A DNA stretch of 64,000 bases from Cytophagales bacterium (GCA_013298025.1 JAAFJE010000009.1:124001-188000); one strand, 5' to 3'; positions 27,701 to 36,518 are shown, counted from the first letter of the stretch. Notes: generated from the letters alone by a model not told the origin. Numbers and translations are program-made.

Positions 27701-27900
27701 GACGGTGCACTGATGCTATAAGTTCCGTCATTTTTGGTTGTCGTTCCTCTGTTTGAACCTTTGATAACAATGTTTACGCCCGGAAGTGGAGAGCCATCTT
27801 CTGATGATGTAACTTTCCCTGTGATAGGTTTGTCTTGAGCAATAGCGTTGCATACCAATGCAAGCATGAAGACAAAACCCCATAGTAGTTTTTTGCTCAT
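24742..27900 (-). CDS. SusC/RagA family TonB-linked outer-membrane transporter
   Basis: 1052 aa. Signal peptide 1-21; carboxypeptidase D regulatory-like beta sandwich about 25-95 (ITGKVTSSEDGSPLPGVNIV); TonB-box region EEVVVIGYGVQKK (about 104-116); plug domain with DVLKDGAATAIYGSRASNGVI (about 213-233); then a 22-strand barrel ending in Phe (FTFGANIRF), as needed for BAM recognition. Imports large substrates across the outer membrane using TonB energy, together with the SusD lid. First gene of the unit. Confidence 0.96.
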   Translation of the reverse strand: MSKKLLWGFVFMLALVCNAIAQDKPITGKVTSSEDGSPLPGVNIVIKGSNRGTTTKNDGTYSISAPSSATLVYTFVGYQKTEVRVAGRTAINVVLENNSANLEEVVVIGYGVQKKTKLTSSISSVKGKDVENLTTPSFDQQLAGRASGVQVTVGSGIVGQAPRIRIRGTNSITSGGSPLIVIDGVPALDGNQSGANAPTNPLADINPSDIESMDVLKDGAATAIYGSRASNGVILITTKKGKKGQPLQVSLDAQYGVTNAVNRFDLLNAKEFVTIANEKIKNANSAAANQAFEDPNGTDTDWQSVILRQGKTQNYNVNFTGGTDKTNYYFSLGYNTIESPVVSNGQTRYNFTSNLDHNFNKFITVGTKMQVTRTENIGLNAGTNALSGNLTNAARLFPNVPIYSSTHPTGYNISADNSVLGSGVNTRNIDNNYTNIQFVLDNNKFKAQVSRVLSTSYVQLNLFNGFSLKSTIGIDYTDVRRFESFDPRHGDGRGSNGIINQISRNVTRWNWQNTANYLKDFGKHSVNLTAGTEYQKQNISSFTASPSNFSDTFFQQENIISGSYSTQSVGGSAVSAGFDSYFGRILYDYANKYFLTFSARNDGISALPAAGRRGNFFGGSLGYKISEETFYKNSPLASVINDLKIRASYAQVGNVNIGSFPYLGLFGAAQYGSQNGIGFVQAGNPDLKWEASTQTNVGIDWGLLDNRIVLSTEYYNNDISDLILSAPTAPSLGVPNNSISKNVGALYNRGWEFTVDVEAIKTKDFSWDINANFSTNTNKVTGLNKGIDGKDQPIILTYHAIRVGEPVASLYGYLSAGVNPANGFPLFVKGDGRIVQRNVSSGAYSFYDPENPSATGSTTGAALLSADVSDGGDRRVLGNTNPKWFGGLTNTFKWKGFDLTIFTRFSGGNKIMNITRQETLLNQDFNNNGREILNRWTTAGQITDVPKIVLNNGNIINMNGGAISRFVEDGDFVRIQNIILGYNIPKSILSKANIGLTGVRLYAQVQNAFTFTKYKGLDPELNSDGNVNQTFGLDYNTNPQFRVFTFGANIRF

Positions 27901-28310
27901 GTTGTAATTAAATTAGTTTGTTATGAAAGAAAAAATGCACCAAACGGGTTGCTATTCAACACCGTTTATATTGAAAAGAAACTCAAATTATAATTGCTGG
28001 AAGTGGAAGGAAATATGCGATGTAAAAAGATTGCCTGTTTTTTAGCTGTAAGGTCTGGTTTCATAATGATATCATAGATTGTTTGTTGTATGTGGAAATT
28101 TTACGTAAAATTAAAATTGAAATATTGTTAAAACAATACTATTCAAAACAAAAATTGTTTTAACAAATATAAATCAATAAAAAATACTTAAAAAATAAAC
28201 AATTAAAGGATAAAAAGTGAGTATATATTATTAACACCAAATAAACAAAAAGGTTTCAAGGAAGGGCAGAAAGTTTTCTAACATCATATTTTGGAACTTG
28301 TTTTATAAAA
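27901..28310. other. Leader/promoter region of susC
   Basis: No ORF. On the minus strand a TATATTTG box (complement of 28164-28171) fits the -7 consensus and would give a leader of about 255 nt; no -33 TTTG is correctly spaced. No sigma/anti-sigma gene is adjacent. Confidence 0.4.
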
Positions 28311-28350
28311 AAAAAGGCTTATCCAGAAACGAGTTCTGAATAAGCCTTTT
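28311..28350 (-). terminator. Terminator of the DEAD-box helicase gene
   Basis: Arms 28311-28328 and 28334-28350 (AAGGCTTATCCAGAA with one mismatch), short loop, 21 nt past the stop; long T-run on the minus strand. Confidence 0.85.
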
Positions 28351-28371
28351 TACTTTATGCTATAGCTATGC

Positions 28372-30138
28372 TTAGTTGCTTGGTTTAGCAATCTCAACGT
28401 TTACACGCTTTCCTTTGATTGATGCACCTTCCATGCGATTCAATATGGTGTTAGCATATTCTTTCGGAACGTCAACAAACGAATATCTATCGAAAATATC
28501 AATTTGTCCGAGTGCATTGCCTGGAATGCCCGATTCGCCAGCGAAAGCACCAACGATATTGGCAGGAGAGATTTTTTCGTTAAAACCAATGTTTACAAAC
28601 ATACGTACCATGTTGGGGTCTTTGCGGTATGGTTTGCCTGCTTTGTCGGTGCGAGGGCCTCTGTCTTCTGGACGACCGCTACGCTCTGAACGTTCATAAC
28701 GACCACCACGACGCTCTTCGCCTTTGCCTCCTCTGTCGAAACGACCTTCTCCACGACGACCATCACGGCTATCACGACCAAAGCGGTCGCCACGCTCACG
28801 GCGTTCTGAATCGCCACTGAGGTTTTCGTCGGCAAATTCGTTTTTCGTAATGCCCATGTTCATTTTCACCAATGCCGAAACTACTTGTTCAGTAGAATAG
28901 CCCGCATGATGCAAGCCTTCGAGTACATCGCTGAAAAGTTCTAAGTCGCCTGTTTCGATAGATTCTCTTACACGCTCAATAAACATACCTTTTTTCACGC
29001 CTACTACGTCGGAGAAAGAAGGAATTACACCTTTGTCGATTTTCACTTTGGTATAATTCATAATTTCACGAAGACGGTTGCGTTCAGCACCTACCACCAA
29101 GGTAAAGGCTTTACCCGATTTGCCCGCACGACCTGTACGACCAATACGGTGTACGTAATATTCTTCGTCTAAAGGAATATCGTAGTTGAAAACGGCATCT
29201 ACGTCGTCCACATCAAGCCCACGAGCCGCTACGTCTGTCGCAACCAAGATGCTTACTACACCCGAACGGAATTTCGACATCACGTTGTTTCGTTGTGCCT
29301 GACGCAAATCGCCATGCAAGCCTTCGGCAGTATAACCTCTCAATTGAAGTTCTTCTACTACTTCATCTACTTTTTTCTTTTGGTTACAGAAAACCAAGCC
29401 TAATTTCACCGAATAGAAGTCCATCAAACGAGTCATTACTTCCATTTTGGCTTTGCCTTTTACGTCGTAATATAACTGCTCAATATTGGCATTGGTAATT
29501 TCGTTTTTCACTACTTTCACCAATTTAGGGTCGTTTTGATAGCGACTAGTTAAAGCCATAATAGGCTTCGACATCGTAGCCGAGAAGAAGATGGTTTGGC
29601 GTTGTGCTGGTGTTTCTTCCAAAATGCTTTCAATGTCTTCACGGAAGCCCATGTCCAACATTTCGTCAGCCTCATCTAATACCACCATTTTCACGTTTTC
29701 CAATTTCAAGGCACGGCGTTCGATAAGGTCGATTACACGGCCAGGTGTACCTACCACAATATTGGCACCGCTTTTCAAGGATTTGATTTGACGTTCGATA
29801 GAATCGCCTCCGTAAACGGTTGTTACCCAAATACCTTTTTTGTGTTTTGAAATTTTCTTGATTTCCTCTGTTACTTGTACCGCTAATTCACGAGTTGGAC
29901 AAAGGATAAGCCCTTGTACAAATTTTTCAAAAGGTACAATCGTTTCTACCATCGGAATACCGAAGGCAGCTGTTTTGCCCGTACCTGTTTGTGCTTGACC
30001 GATTACGTCACGACCTTCGAGAATGAATGGAATTGCCTCAGACTGAATAGGAGATGCTGTCTCGAAACCCATGTCTGCTACCGCTTGTTGAACTTCCTGC
30101 GAAAGCGAAAGTTCGTCGAATCTTAATAATTGACTCAT
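28372..30138 (-). CDS. deaD: DEAD-box RNA helicase with DbpA-type RNA-binding domain (CsdA/DeaD-like)
   Basis: 588 aa. Q motif and Walker A AQTGTGKTAAFG (about 53-64), motif Ib TPGRVIDL, motif II VVLDEADEML, motif III FSATMS, helicase C with LVATDVAARGLDVDDV and motif VI HRIGRTGRAGKSG. Then an Arg/Gly/Asp-rich low-complexity linker (about 445-505, RGG-like repeats) and a C-terminal DbpA/CsdA RNA-binding domain (VRMFVNIGFNEKISPANIVGAFA ... VDVPKEYANTILNRM). Unwinds RNA; homologues act in ribosome assembly, mRNA decay and cold adaptation. Transcribed from a good promoter through a leader of about 280 nt with predicted structure, suggesting post-transcriptional control. Confidence 0.95.
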   Translation of the reverse strand: MSQLLRFDELSLSQEVQQAVADMGFETASPIQSEAIPFILEGRDVIGQAQTGTGKTAAFGIPMVETIVPFEKFVQGLILCPTRELAVQVTEEIKKISKHKKGIWVTTVYGGDSIERQIKSLKSGANIVVGTPGRVIDLIERRALKLENVKMVVLDEADEMLDMGFREDIESILEETPAQRQTIFFSATMSKPIMALTSRYQNDPKLVKVVKNEITNANIEQLYYDVKGKAKMEVMTRLMDFYSVKLGLVFCNQKKKVDEVVEELQLRGYTAEGLHGDLRQAQRNNVMSKFRSGVVSILVATDVAARGLDVDDVDAVFNYDIPLDEEYYVHRIGRTGRAGKSGKAFTLVVGAERNRLREIMNYTKVKIDKGVIPSFSDVVGVKKGMFIERVRESIETGDLELFSDVLEGLHHAGYSTEQVVSALVKMNMGITKNEFADENLSGDSERRERGDRFGRDSRDGRRGEGRFDRGGKGEERRGGRYERSERSGRPEDRGPRTDKAGKPYRKDPNMVRMFVNIGFNEKISPANIVGAFAGESGIPGNALGQIDIFDRYSFVDVPKEYANTILNRMEGASIKGKRVNVEIAKPSN

Positions 30139-30421
30139 TGTTTTGTGTGAAATGTCTATTTGACTACAACCCAGCCGGCATCAAGCGAATGGAGCATCCT
30201 ATTCGTACAGTCCGAATGCGTACTACATTCAAGTATAAAAGGGGCTACGGTCAAAATTGACAAAATGTGTGATTGTTAAAATATGCTTTAATGATGCCCG
30301 AAACATCCGTTAAAGCTCTGGAGAAACCGATTTAAACTGCTACAACAGTTTGAGATTGGAAATTGCTTCATGCCTAAGAAGCGAACACAGAGACGTGCGG
30401 ATGTTTTTGTGATACCTGACG
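30139..30421 (-). promoter_or_regulatory. Long structured 5' leader of deaD
   Basis: From the promoter to the ATG is about 280 nt. Pairing seen: outer stem P1, 9 bp perfect (30398-30406 with 30301-30309, CGGATGTTT/AAACATCCG), right at the predicted 5' end; inside it a hairpin 30334-30339/30346-30351 (AAACTG/CAGTTT, 6-nt loop) extended by 30327-30331/30355-30359. A 27-codon upstream ORF (ATG at 30371, stop 30288) lies in it. A further small hairpin ATTCG/CGAAT sits around 30200-30216. Confidence 0.5.
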
Positions 30422-30453
30422 CAAAGGTAAAACGCTTTTTTTCAGTATCCAAA
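30422..30453 (-). promoter_or_regulatory. Bacteroidota-type promoter of deaD
   Basis: On the minus strand TTTG (30453-30450), 20-nt spacer, TACCTTTG (30429-30422), matching the -33 TTTG / -7 TAnnTTTG consensus. Transcription should begin near 30415, just before stem P1 of the leader. The remaining gap 30454-30739 is AT-rich with nothing else I can support. Confidence 0.7.
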
Positions 30454-30739
30454 TTCAATTGGACTTTTTTTAGATAATAAATACAATAAAAACCTCATTT
30501 TCTACTTATTTGATTTGAAAACAAGTTTTTAGTGTTTTTTTAAAATATAATTTTTGTAATATTTAATTAAATAAATAAAAGAATACTATACAAGGCAAGA
30601 TAAAAAAAAACTAGGATTTCCGACCTTTAAACCATAATATTAGGGCTGTGGCATAACTTATGCTAGAGAAAATAGGAATACTTAACACCACAGACAAGGC
30701 TTCTGTAGCTTTGTCACACAATCAGATTCATAACTCAAC

Positions 30740-31966
30740 ATGAAAAAAGCAATCTTTTTTAGTGTATCAATAGCCTCGATGCTATCTTTTTCGACCAAAG
30801 CTCAAATTTTCTCTGATTCTTTATTAATGAATATCCAAGGGAATTTAAGCAAGTTGCAAAATGAAAACGAAAACCTCAAAAGCCGTCTTGAGCTACAAAG
30901 CCAATCGCTCAATGATATTTCAAAAAATCAGTCGCTAACCGACCGCACCAAATGGGAAAAAATTCGTACCAATTTGGTAAAAAGTGCCGAGGTTTATAAA
31001 ATTTTGAGCGACGACATCATCGACCTAAAATCGCAGGTAATCAACCAAGATTACCAAGGCTACATCAAAAAATTGAGTAGCGTTGAAAAAGGGCCGTTGG
31101 GCTTTTCTTTTGAGGAAGTAATTATGAAAACGGCTCAAAATAAGGCCATTTTTAGCGATAAAGCCAAAAACGAACGTTTTGTCAATGTACTCAAAAGCTT
31201 GAAAGATAGTCCTATTGTGGGCTTGATTCCGTATGCTTCGCAGGCGGTAAACTTGTCAACGGCGGCTGTCAATGTGGCGTATGCGGCTGGTGTAAACGAC
31301 AAAAAAACCAATTTCGACAAAATCAAAGAGTTTGAAAAAGAGCTACAACGCTACACGGGTTTTTATAATGCACTCGATAAAGCGAATGCCACAAACTTAA
31401 ACACCAGTTCGCAAACGGTTACGCAGTTAGAATCTTTGCAATTGGATTTATTGGAAAAGTTCAAGAAAGATGCTTCTAAAGTAGGATTTAATCCAAGAGA
31501 AATCAAAGGCGATGAAACCCTCGACGACTACTTTAATTACCTCATGCAAGAATTTAATCCCGACTTTGTACGCAAGCGTTTGGGCGATATTGAGAAAAAA
31601 TATACGAGCAAAGATGGTAAAATGATTAACCTCGGCGAGTTGCTTCAATCAGAATTGGATGTGCGTCATGTAAACAATAATTTAGATTACTTGCAATCGC
31701 TTTGTAATCGCTTTGTTGGGATTCATGATGCTTATTTTGAGCTTGAAACCCGTTATTTTGAACAAGTGAAGGTTGCTATCAATGTCGCAAAAGGCAACAA
31801 TATTATTGAAGCGGTAGGCGAAAAATCGGCTCAAATGGTTTATGACGATTTAATTAAAGACCTTACTACGAAAAAGAAGAAAAAAGACGCAGCGATTCGT
31901 TCGAGCATTAATATCAAAGAATTGAAAGACAAAATAGATTCGGTTGATATTTATAAGATTTTGTAG
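30740..31966 (+). CDS. Hypothetical exported helical protein
   Basis: 408 aa. Signal peptide 1-21 (MKKAIFFSVSIASMLSFSTKAQ). Residues 28-75 are a coiled coil (NLSKLQNENENLKSRLELQSQ); a moderately hydrophobic stretch at about 150-180 (PIVGLIPYASQAVNLSTAAVNVAYAAG, read in parts) could be a buried or membrane-active helix; the rest is charged, almost wholly alpha-helical, ending in a Lys-rich segment (TTKKKKKD). No family recognised. It has its own terminator and no operon partner. Could be a periplasmic structural or surface protein; function not assigned. Confidence 0.7.
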   Translation: MKKAIFFSVSIASMLSFSTKAQIFSDSLLMNIQGNLSKLQNENENLKSRLELQSQSLNDISKNQSLTDRTKWEKIRTNLVKSAEVYKILSDDIIDLKSQVINQDYQGYIKKLSSVEKGPLGFSFEEVIMKTAQNKAIFSDKAKNERFVNVLKSLKDSPIVGLIPYASQAVNLSTAAVNVAYAAGVNDKKTNFDKIKEFEKELQRYTGFYNALDKANATNLNTSSQTVTQLESLQLDLLEKFKKDASKVGFNPREIKGDETLDDYFNYLMQEFNPDFVRKRLGDIEKKYTSKDGKMINLGELLQSELDVRHVNNNLDYLQSLCNRFVGIHDAYFELETRYFEQVKVAINVAKGNNIIEAVGEKSAQMVYDDLIKDLTTKKKKKDAAIRSSINIKELKDKIDSVDIYKIL

Positions 31967-31978
31967 AAAAGTCTATAG

Positions 31979-32010
31979 AAAAAGTGAGTGTTGTTTACAC
32001 TCACTTTTTT
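31979..32010. terminator. Bidirectional terminator between convergent genes
   Basis: Perfect 13-bp arms (31979-31991, 31997-32009; AAAAAGTGAGTGT and complement), 5-nt loop, T-run on both strands; serves the exported protein gene (+) and the dehydrogenase gene (-). Confidence 0.9.
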
Positions 32011-32017
32011 TATATCA

Positions 32018-35008
32018 CTAAAGCAAAGCTTCCCATAAAATTTCTACAGGGTGTTGTGCCTTTCTTCCTGTGCCATCTTTGATTTGATGCCTGCAACTGG
32101 TACCTGGTGCGGCAATCAATACGCTTTCATCTTGCTGACGAATGGTTGGAAAAAGCACCAATTCGCCAATTTGCATAGAGGTTTCGTAATGCTCGGCTTC
32201 GTACCCAAACGAGCCTGCCATGCCACAACAGCCCGATGGAATGAGTTGCACATCGTAATGCTTGGGTAGCGATAAAAACTTTTTCGTAGGAACTAATGAC
32301 GACAGGGCTTTTTGGTGGCAATGCCCGTGTAGCTTGATGAGCTTTGGCTCACTGCTAAAGTCGCTTGATTGTACTTGCTTTTTATCGACCAAATCGCCCA
32401 AAAATTCATCTAACAAAAAGCTGTGCTGTGCTACTAACTGTGCTTTTTCTTGCCACTCGACTGGTACTAAATCGAGGTATTCGTCACGTAAAGTTAAAAT
32501 AGCCGAGGGCTCGATGCCTACAATAGGATAGGGGGCTTCTGCCAATAATTCACTCCAAATCGTTACATTTTGCTGGGCAATGCGTTGGGCTTCTTTGATA
32601 AGCCCTTTAGAAAGATACGTTCGCCCGCTTTCTAAATGCTGAGGCATCAGTACTTCAAAACCTAGGGATTCGAGTAACCAAATGGCTTTTTGTCCGACAA
32701 CTAAGTCGTTGTAATTGGTAAATTCATCACAGAATAAATACACTTTTCCTTGTCGAGGAAGGTAGGTTTTTTTGCCAAGTTGTTGAAAATAATTAGCCGA
32801 AAAACGATTCTTTTGCTGATGATACCATTGTTGTAGTGTTGTTTTACTAAGTGTTGGCAACGAACGTTCAGGAGCAAAACCAATGACTTGTTTAATCCAT
32901 TTACTTGTTACACCATTGGTCGCCACCCAATTGTATATACTTGGGGCAAGCATTCCCCAGCGTTGCGACTGGGTAAAGTTTCCAATGATTTTAGTACGAA
33001 ATGGCACGCCATGTTTGTCGTAGTATTGCTGTAAAAACTCTCCTTTCATCTTGGCAATATCAACTTGTGAAGGACATTCCGCTTTACAGGCTTTACACGA
33101 CAAGCATAAATCCATCACTTCTTTGATTTCTTCTTTGGCGAGTCGGTCGGGCGTATCAGATTGCGTCAAAAATTGTCTTAATATATTGGCTCTTGCACGG
33201 GTTGTATCTTTTTCTTGGCGGGTTGCCATGTAGCTTGGGCACATGGTTCCGCCAGACACATGGGTTTTTCGGCAATCGCCTGAGCCAGAGCATTTTTCCG
33301 CCAAACGCAACATGCTTTCTTGCTTGTCGAAATTGTACGTTGTGGTAATAGGCGTAACTGTCTGGTCGGCTTTGTACCGCAAGAAAGCATTCATCGGAGG
33401 CGTATCTACAATTTTATGTGCATTGAAAATACGTTTAGGGTCGAAAATATGTTTGATTTCTTGGAAAAGTTGGTACATCTGTTGCCCCATCATCATCGGG
33501 ATAAATTCGCCTCGCAGCCTTCCGTCGCCATGCTCGCCACTAAGCGACCCTCCAAACGATTTGACCAACGTTGCCGTTTCTGCCAATACCGTGCGGAATA
33601 GCTGTTGTCCTTCGCTGGTTTTGAGGTTAATCATGGGCTCTACGTGTAGCTCGCCTGCTCCTGCATGGGCATAATACGAAGCGTGTAGTTGGTGTTTGGC
33701 AAGAATTTTTTCTAGTCCTTCTACATACGCTGGTAAATCTTCGGGCAGTACGGCACAATCTTCGATGAGGTTGACGGGCTGGGTATCGCCAGGCAAATTG
33801 CGGATAAGTCCCAAGCCTGCCTTCCGAACGTCCCATGCTGGTTTGGTGGCTGCTCCTCGCACAATCGGATAGGCATAGCCAAGCTTTGCCGCTTGCAACT
33901 CTGCAATAATAGCTTGGGCTTTAGGAGTAATATTTTCCTGTGAATCATCCATCAACTCTACCATTAAAATAGCGGCTGGGTCGCCTTCGATAAAAAAGCG
34001 TGTTTTGTCGTATTCTGGATGCCCCTTGGTAAAATCTAAAATATATTTATCGACCAATTCCGATGCCATAGGTCGATGTGCAAGGGCGATAAGATTGGCT
34101 TGCATGGCTTCCTGTATGCTATTGCAATGAATACAAATCAAGGCCGATTCTTGCGGAGGCAAGGGCAATAATTGCAATGTTGCTTCTGTAACAAACGCCA
34201 AAGTGCCTTCCGAGCCTGCCAACAAACGACACATATTGAATGGCTGGGTGCTATCGGGATTGAAAATGAGGTTGTCGCTGAGGAGGTCTAGGGCATAGCC
34301 TGTATTGCGACGGGTAAGGGCTTTTTTCGGAAAAGATTTTTCTATTTGTTCTTGTACAAAAGGATTATTTAAGGCACGATGTACATCTCTGTAAATTTGT
34401 CCTTCGGTGTTTTGCAAACGAGCTTTCTCGTAAAAAGCCGTTTTGTCGAGGGCTGTAAAGACCGCTTCCGAACCATCGTGTAGCAGGACTTTGGCTTCGA
34501 GGAGGTGGTCACGGGTTGTGCCCCACACAATCGAATGCAAGCCACAAGAGTTATTGCCAATCATACCGCCAATCATGGCACGGCTGGCAGTAGATGTTTC
34601 GGGGCCAAACAATAAGCCGTAGGGTTTGAGCCAAGCGTTTAAATCATCTCTAATTACGCCCGGTTGCACACGCACCCAACGTTCTTCAACGTTTAGTTCA
34701 AGAATACCTGTCATGTAGGTAGAAATATCCACTACAATTCCTTTTCCCACCACTTGACCAGCCAACGAAGTACCTGCCGAACGAGGAATAAGCGTAATGC
34801 CAAATTGCCCTGCGAGTTTGATGAGCTTTTGAATATCTTGCACATTACGAGGCATAGCCACCGCCAAAGGTTTTTCTTGATAAACCGAGGCATCGGTTGC
34901 ATAAATTACCTTTTGTGCTTGGTGGGCTGGCGTATGATTGTAGTACAGTTCACCTGCAAAATCTTGTTGTAATGCTTCAAAGTCGGAAATGGAGATTCTT
35001 TTTGCCAT
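32018..35008 (-). CDS. FAD/Fe-S D-2-hydroxyacid dehydrogenase, YdiJ-like
   Basis: 996 aa, the size of YdiJ. N-terminal FAD_binding_4 domain (PRSAGTSLAGQVVGKGIVVD, about 76-95; IGGMIGNNSCGLHSIVWG, about 146-163), FAD-oxidase C domain (HAGAGELHVEPMINL and SLSGEHGDGRLRGEFIP with flavin-site His residues), then a ferredoxin-like Fe-S part with Cys motifs CSGSGDC (about 572-578) and CLSCKACKAECP (about 630-641), and C-terminal CCG domains (LHGHCHQKAL, SGCCGMAGSFGYE, about 927-939). Oxidises D-2-hydroxyacids (D-lactate or D-2-hydroxyglutarate class) and passes electrons to the respiratory chain. The exact substrate is not readable. A TAATTTTG box on the complement (35049-35056) is a plausible -7 element. 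Confidence 0.88.
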   Translation of the reverse strand: MAKRISISDFEALQQDFAGELYYNHTPAHQAQKVIYATDASVYQEKPLAVAMPRNVQDIQKLIKLAGQFGITLIPRSAGTSLAGQVVGKGIVVDISTYMTGILELNVEERWVRVQPGVIRDDLNAWLKPYGLLFGPETSTASRAMIGGMIGNNSCGLHSIVWGTTRDHLLEAKVLLHDGSEAVFTALDKTAFYEKARLQNTEGQIYRDVHRALNNPFVQEQIEKSFPKKALTRRNTGYALDLLSDNLIFNPDSTQPFNMCRLLAGSEGTLAFVTEATLQLLPLPPQESALICIHCNSIQEAMQANLIALAHRPMASELVDKYILDFTKGHPEYDKTRFFIEGDPAAILMVELMDDSQENITPKAQAIIAELQAAKLGYAYPIVRGAATKPAWDVRKAGLGLIRNLPGDTQPVNLIEDCAVLPEDLPAYVEGLEKILAKHQLHASYYAHAGAGELHVEPMINLKTSEGQQLFRTVLAETATLVKSFGGSLSGEHGDGRLRGEFIPMMMGQQMYQLFQEIKHIFDPKRIFNAHKIVDTPPMNAFLRYKADQTVTPITTTYNFDKQESMLRLAEKCSGSGDCRKTHVSGGTMCPSYMATRQEKDTTRARANILRQFLTQSDTPDRLAKEEIKEVMDLCLSCKACKAECPSQVDIAKMKGEFLQQYYDKHGVPFRTKIIGNFTQSQRWGMLAPSIYNWVATNGVTSKWIKQVIGFAPERSLPTLSKTTLQQWYHQQKNRFSANYFQQLGKKTYLPRQGKVYLFCDEFTNYNDLVVGQKAIWLLESLGFEVLMPQHLESGRTYLSKGLIKEAQRIAQQNVTIWSELLAEAPYPIVGIEPSAILTLRDEYLDLVPVEWQEKAQLVAQHSFLLDEFLGDLVDKKQVQSSDFSSEPKLIKLHGHCHQKALSSLVPTKKFLSLPKHYDVQLIPSGCCGMAGSFGYEAEHYETSMQIGELVLFPTIRQQDESVLIAAPGTSCRHQIKDGTGRKAQHPVEILWEALL

Positions 35009-35276
35009 AAAATGCTGCTAAAAATATGCCGTAGGCGATTGTGTCGCTCAAAATTACACTTTCGCTTTTTTGTTATCTACAATTAAAGTAAAGAAATGAT
35101 AACAATCATCAATCTTATTCAACAAAAGTGCCTGAGCCAAACAATATACTCAGAGCCAATCCTAAGCCTATTTTGCCATTCATGCCAAAGAAATAGAGGC
35201 TTGGTCATTTACTCTTTTGTTTTGCTCTCAACGACTTGTAAATTTAATGTTGGTAGCATTGTCAATTCCTGAAAAT

Positions 35277-36518
35277 ATGAAGTTTCTTCGACAAATTTTT
35301 GAAAGTTTTCGTTTTGCCTCAGAAGCATTACGCACCAACCTTATGCGTACCACCCTCTCGCTTTTGGGTGTAACCGTTGGGATTTTTTCTATCGTAGCCG
35401 TTTTTACGGTAGTCGATTCGATGAATATGAACATCAAAAGCCAAATCGATTCTTTTGGCAAAGGGGTTGTGTATGTAGGCAAATGGCCTTGGATTATGAG
35501 CAATAATTATCCTTGGTGGAAATACATCAATCGCCCTAAAATGAAATACCGTGAATACCAATATTTGAAAGATAATTTAGAAAATGCCCAAGCTGTAGCC
35601 ATCATCGACGGCCGTATGACTACCCTCAAAAATGCCAACAATAGCATGGAAACTCGTATGCTTGGGGTGAGCTACGACTACAATATAATTTCGGATGTAC
35701 CCATTGAGCAGGGGCGTTATTTTACGCCAGCAGAAGCCGAAAACTCAGCTTTTTCGGTGATATTGGGGGCAAAAGTAAAAGAAGCTTTATTTCCTAACCG
35801 AGCCGATGTATTGGGCGAAATCATTAAAATTAATGGCATCAAATTTAAAGTCATTGGCTCAATGAAGCTCAAAGGCGAAGATTTGATTAGCTTGGGCGGC
35901 TCGCCCGACGACAGAGCCTATATTCCTTATACCACCTATGCCAAAGTGTTTCAGCTAGACGAGCCAGAGCCAGATGTAGCCGTAAAAGCCTACGATTGGG
36001 ATGCTGGCCAAGAAACTATAGAAGGCGAAGTAACGGGGTTGATGCGTGCCAAAAGAGGCTTGAAACCTACCCAAGAAGAAAACTTCTCGATTAATAGACT
36101 CGACGGGGCTGTTAAGTTTTTTGATAGTATTTTTGCTCAAATGAATATTGGAGGCTTTTTTATTGCGATGTTTTCGTTGTTGGTGGGAGGCTTTGGCATT
36201 GCCAATATCATGTTTGTTTCTGTAAAAGAACGCACCAATATCATTGGGATTCAAAAATCGCTAGGGGCTAAAAATTACTTTATTTTGTTTCAGTTTTTGT
36301 TTGAATCGGTATTGCTCAGTCTGATTGGAGGAGGCGTAGGTATTCTGATTGTATGGTTGATTTCTTTTGTGCCATTGGGGGCATTAACCTTGACGCTCAC
36401 GTTTAAAAATATTTTCTGGGGCTTGTTTACATCTTCTATAATAGGCGTGCTTTCGGGCATTATTCCTGCGTGGGCGGCGGCTCGTTTAGACCCCGTCATT
36501 GCCATTCGGGCAAAATAG
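35277..36518 (+). CDS. MacB/FtsX-type ABC transporter permease
   Basis: 413 aa from ATG 35277 (in-frame TTG 35217 and ATG 35247 would add residues before the conserved start). Opening FLRQIFESFRFASEALRTNL, then TM1 (TLSLLGVTVGIFSIVAVFTV), a periplasmic MacB_PCD domain of about 215 aa, and three C-terminal helices of FtsX (GFFIAMFSLLVGGFGIANIMFVSVKERTNIIGIQKSLGA read in parts; FLFESVLLSLIGGGVGIL; IIGVLSGIIPAWAAARLDP). Exporter or mechanotransmission permease. No ATPase or MacA-like adaptor gene lies beside it, so its partners must be elsewhere. Confidence 0.9.
   Translation: MKFLRQIFESFRFASEALRTNLMRTTLSLLGVTVGIFSIVAVFTVVDSMNMNIKSQIDSFGKGVVYVGKWPWIMSNNYPWWKYINRPKMKYREYQYLKDNLENAQAVAIIDGRMTTLKNANNSMETRMLGVSYDYNIISDVPIEQGRYFTPAEAENSAFSVILGAKVKEALFPNRADVLGEIIKINGIKFKVIGSMKLKGEDLISLGGSPDDRAYIPYTTYAKVFQLDEPEPDVAVKAYDWDAGQETIEGEVTGLMRAKRGLKPTQEENFSINRLDGAVKFFDSIFAQMNIGGFFIAMFSLLVGGFGIANIMFVSVKERTNIIGIQKSLGAKNYFILFQFLFESVLLSLIGGGVGILIVWLISFVPLGALTLTLTFKNIFWGLFTSSIIGVLSGIIPAWAAARLDPVIAIRAK

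Noticed and set aside
28376-28835. Several frames opposite or overlapping the deaD 3' part, including a Val-rich one
   Set aside because: Caused by the Arg/Gly-rich repeat codons of the helicase linker read in other frames.
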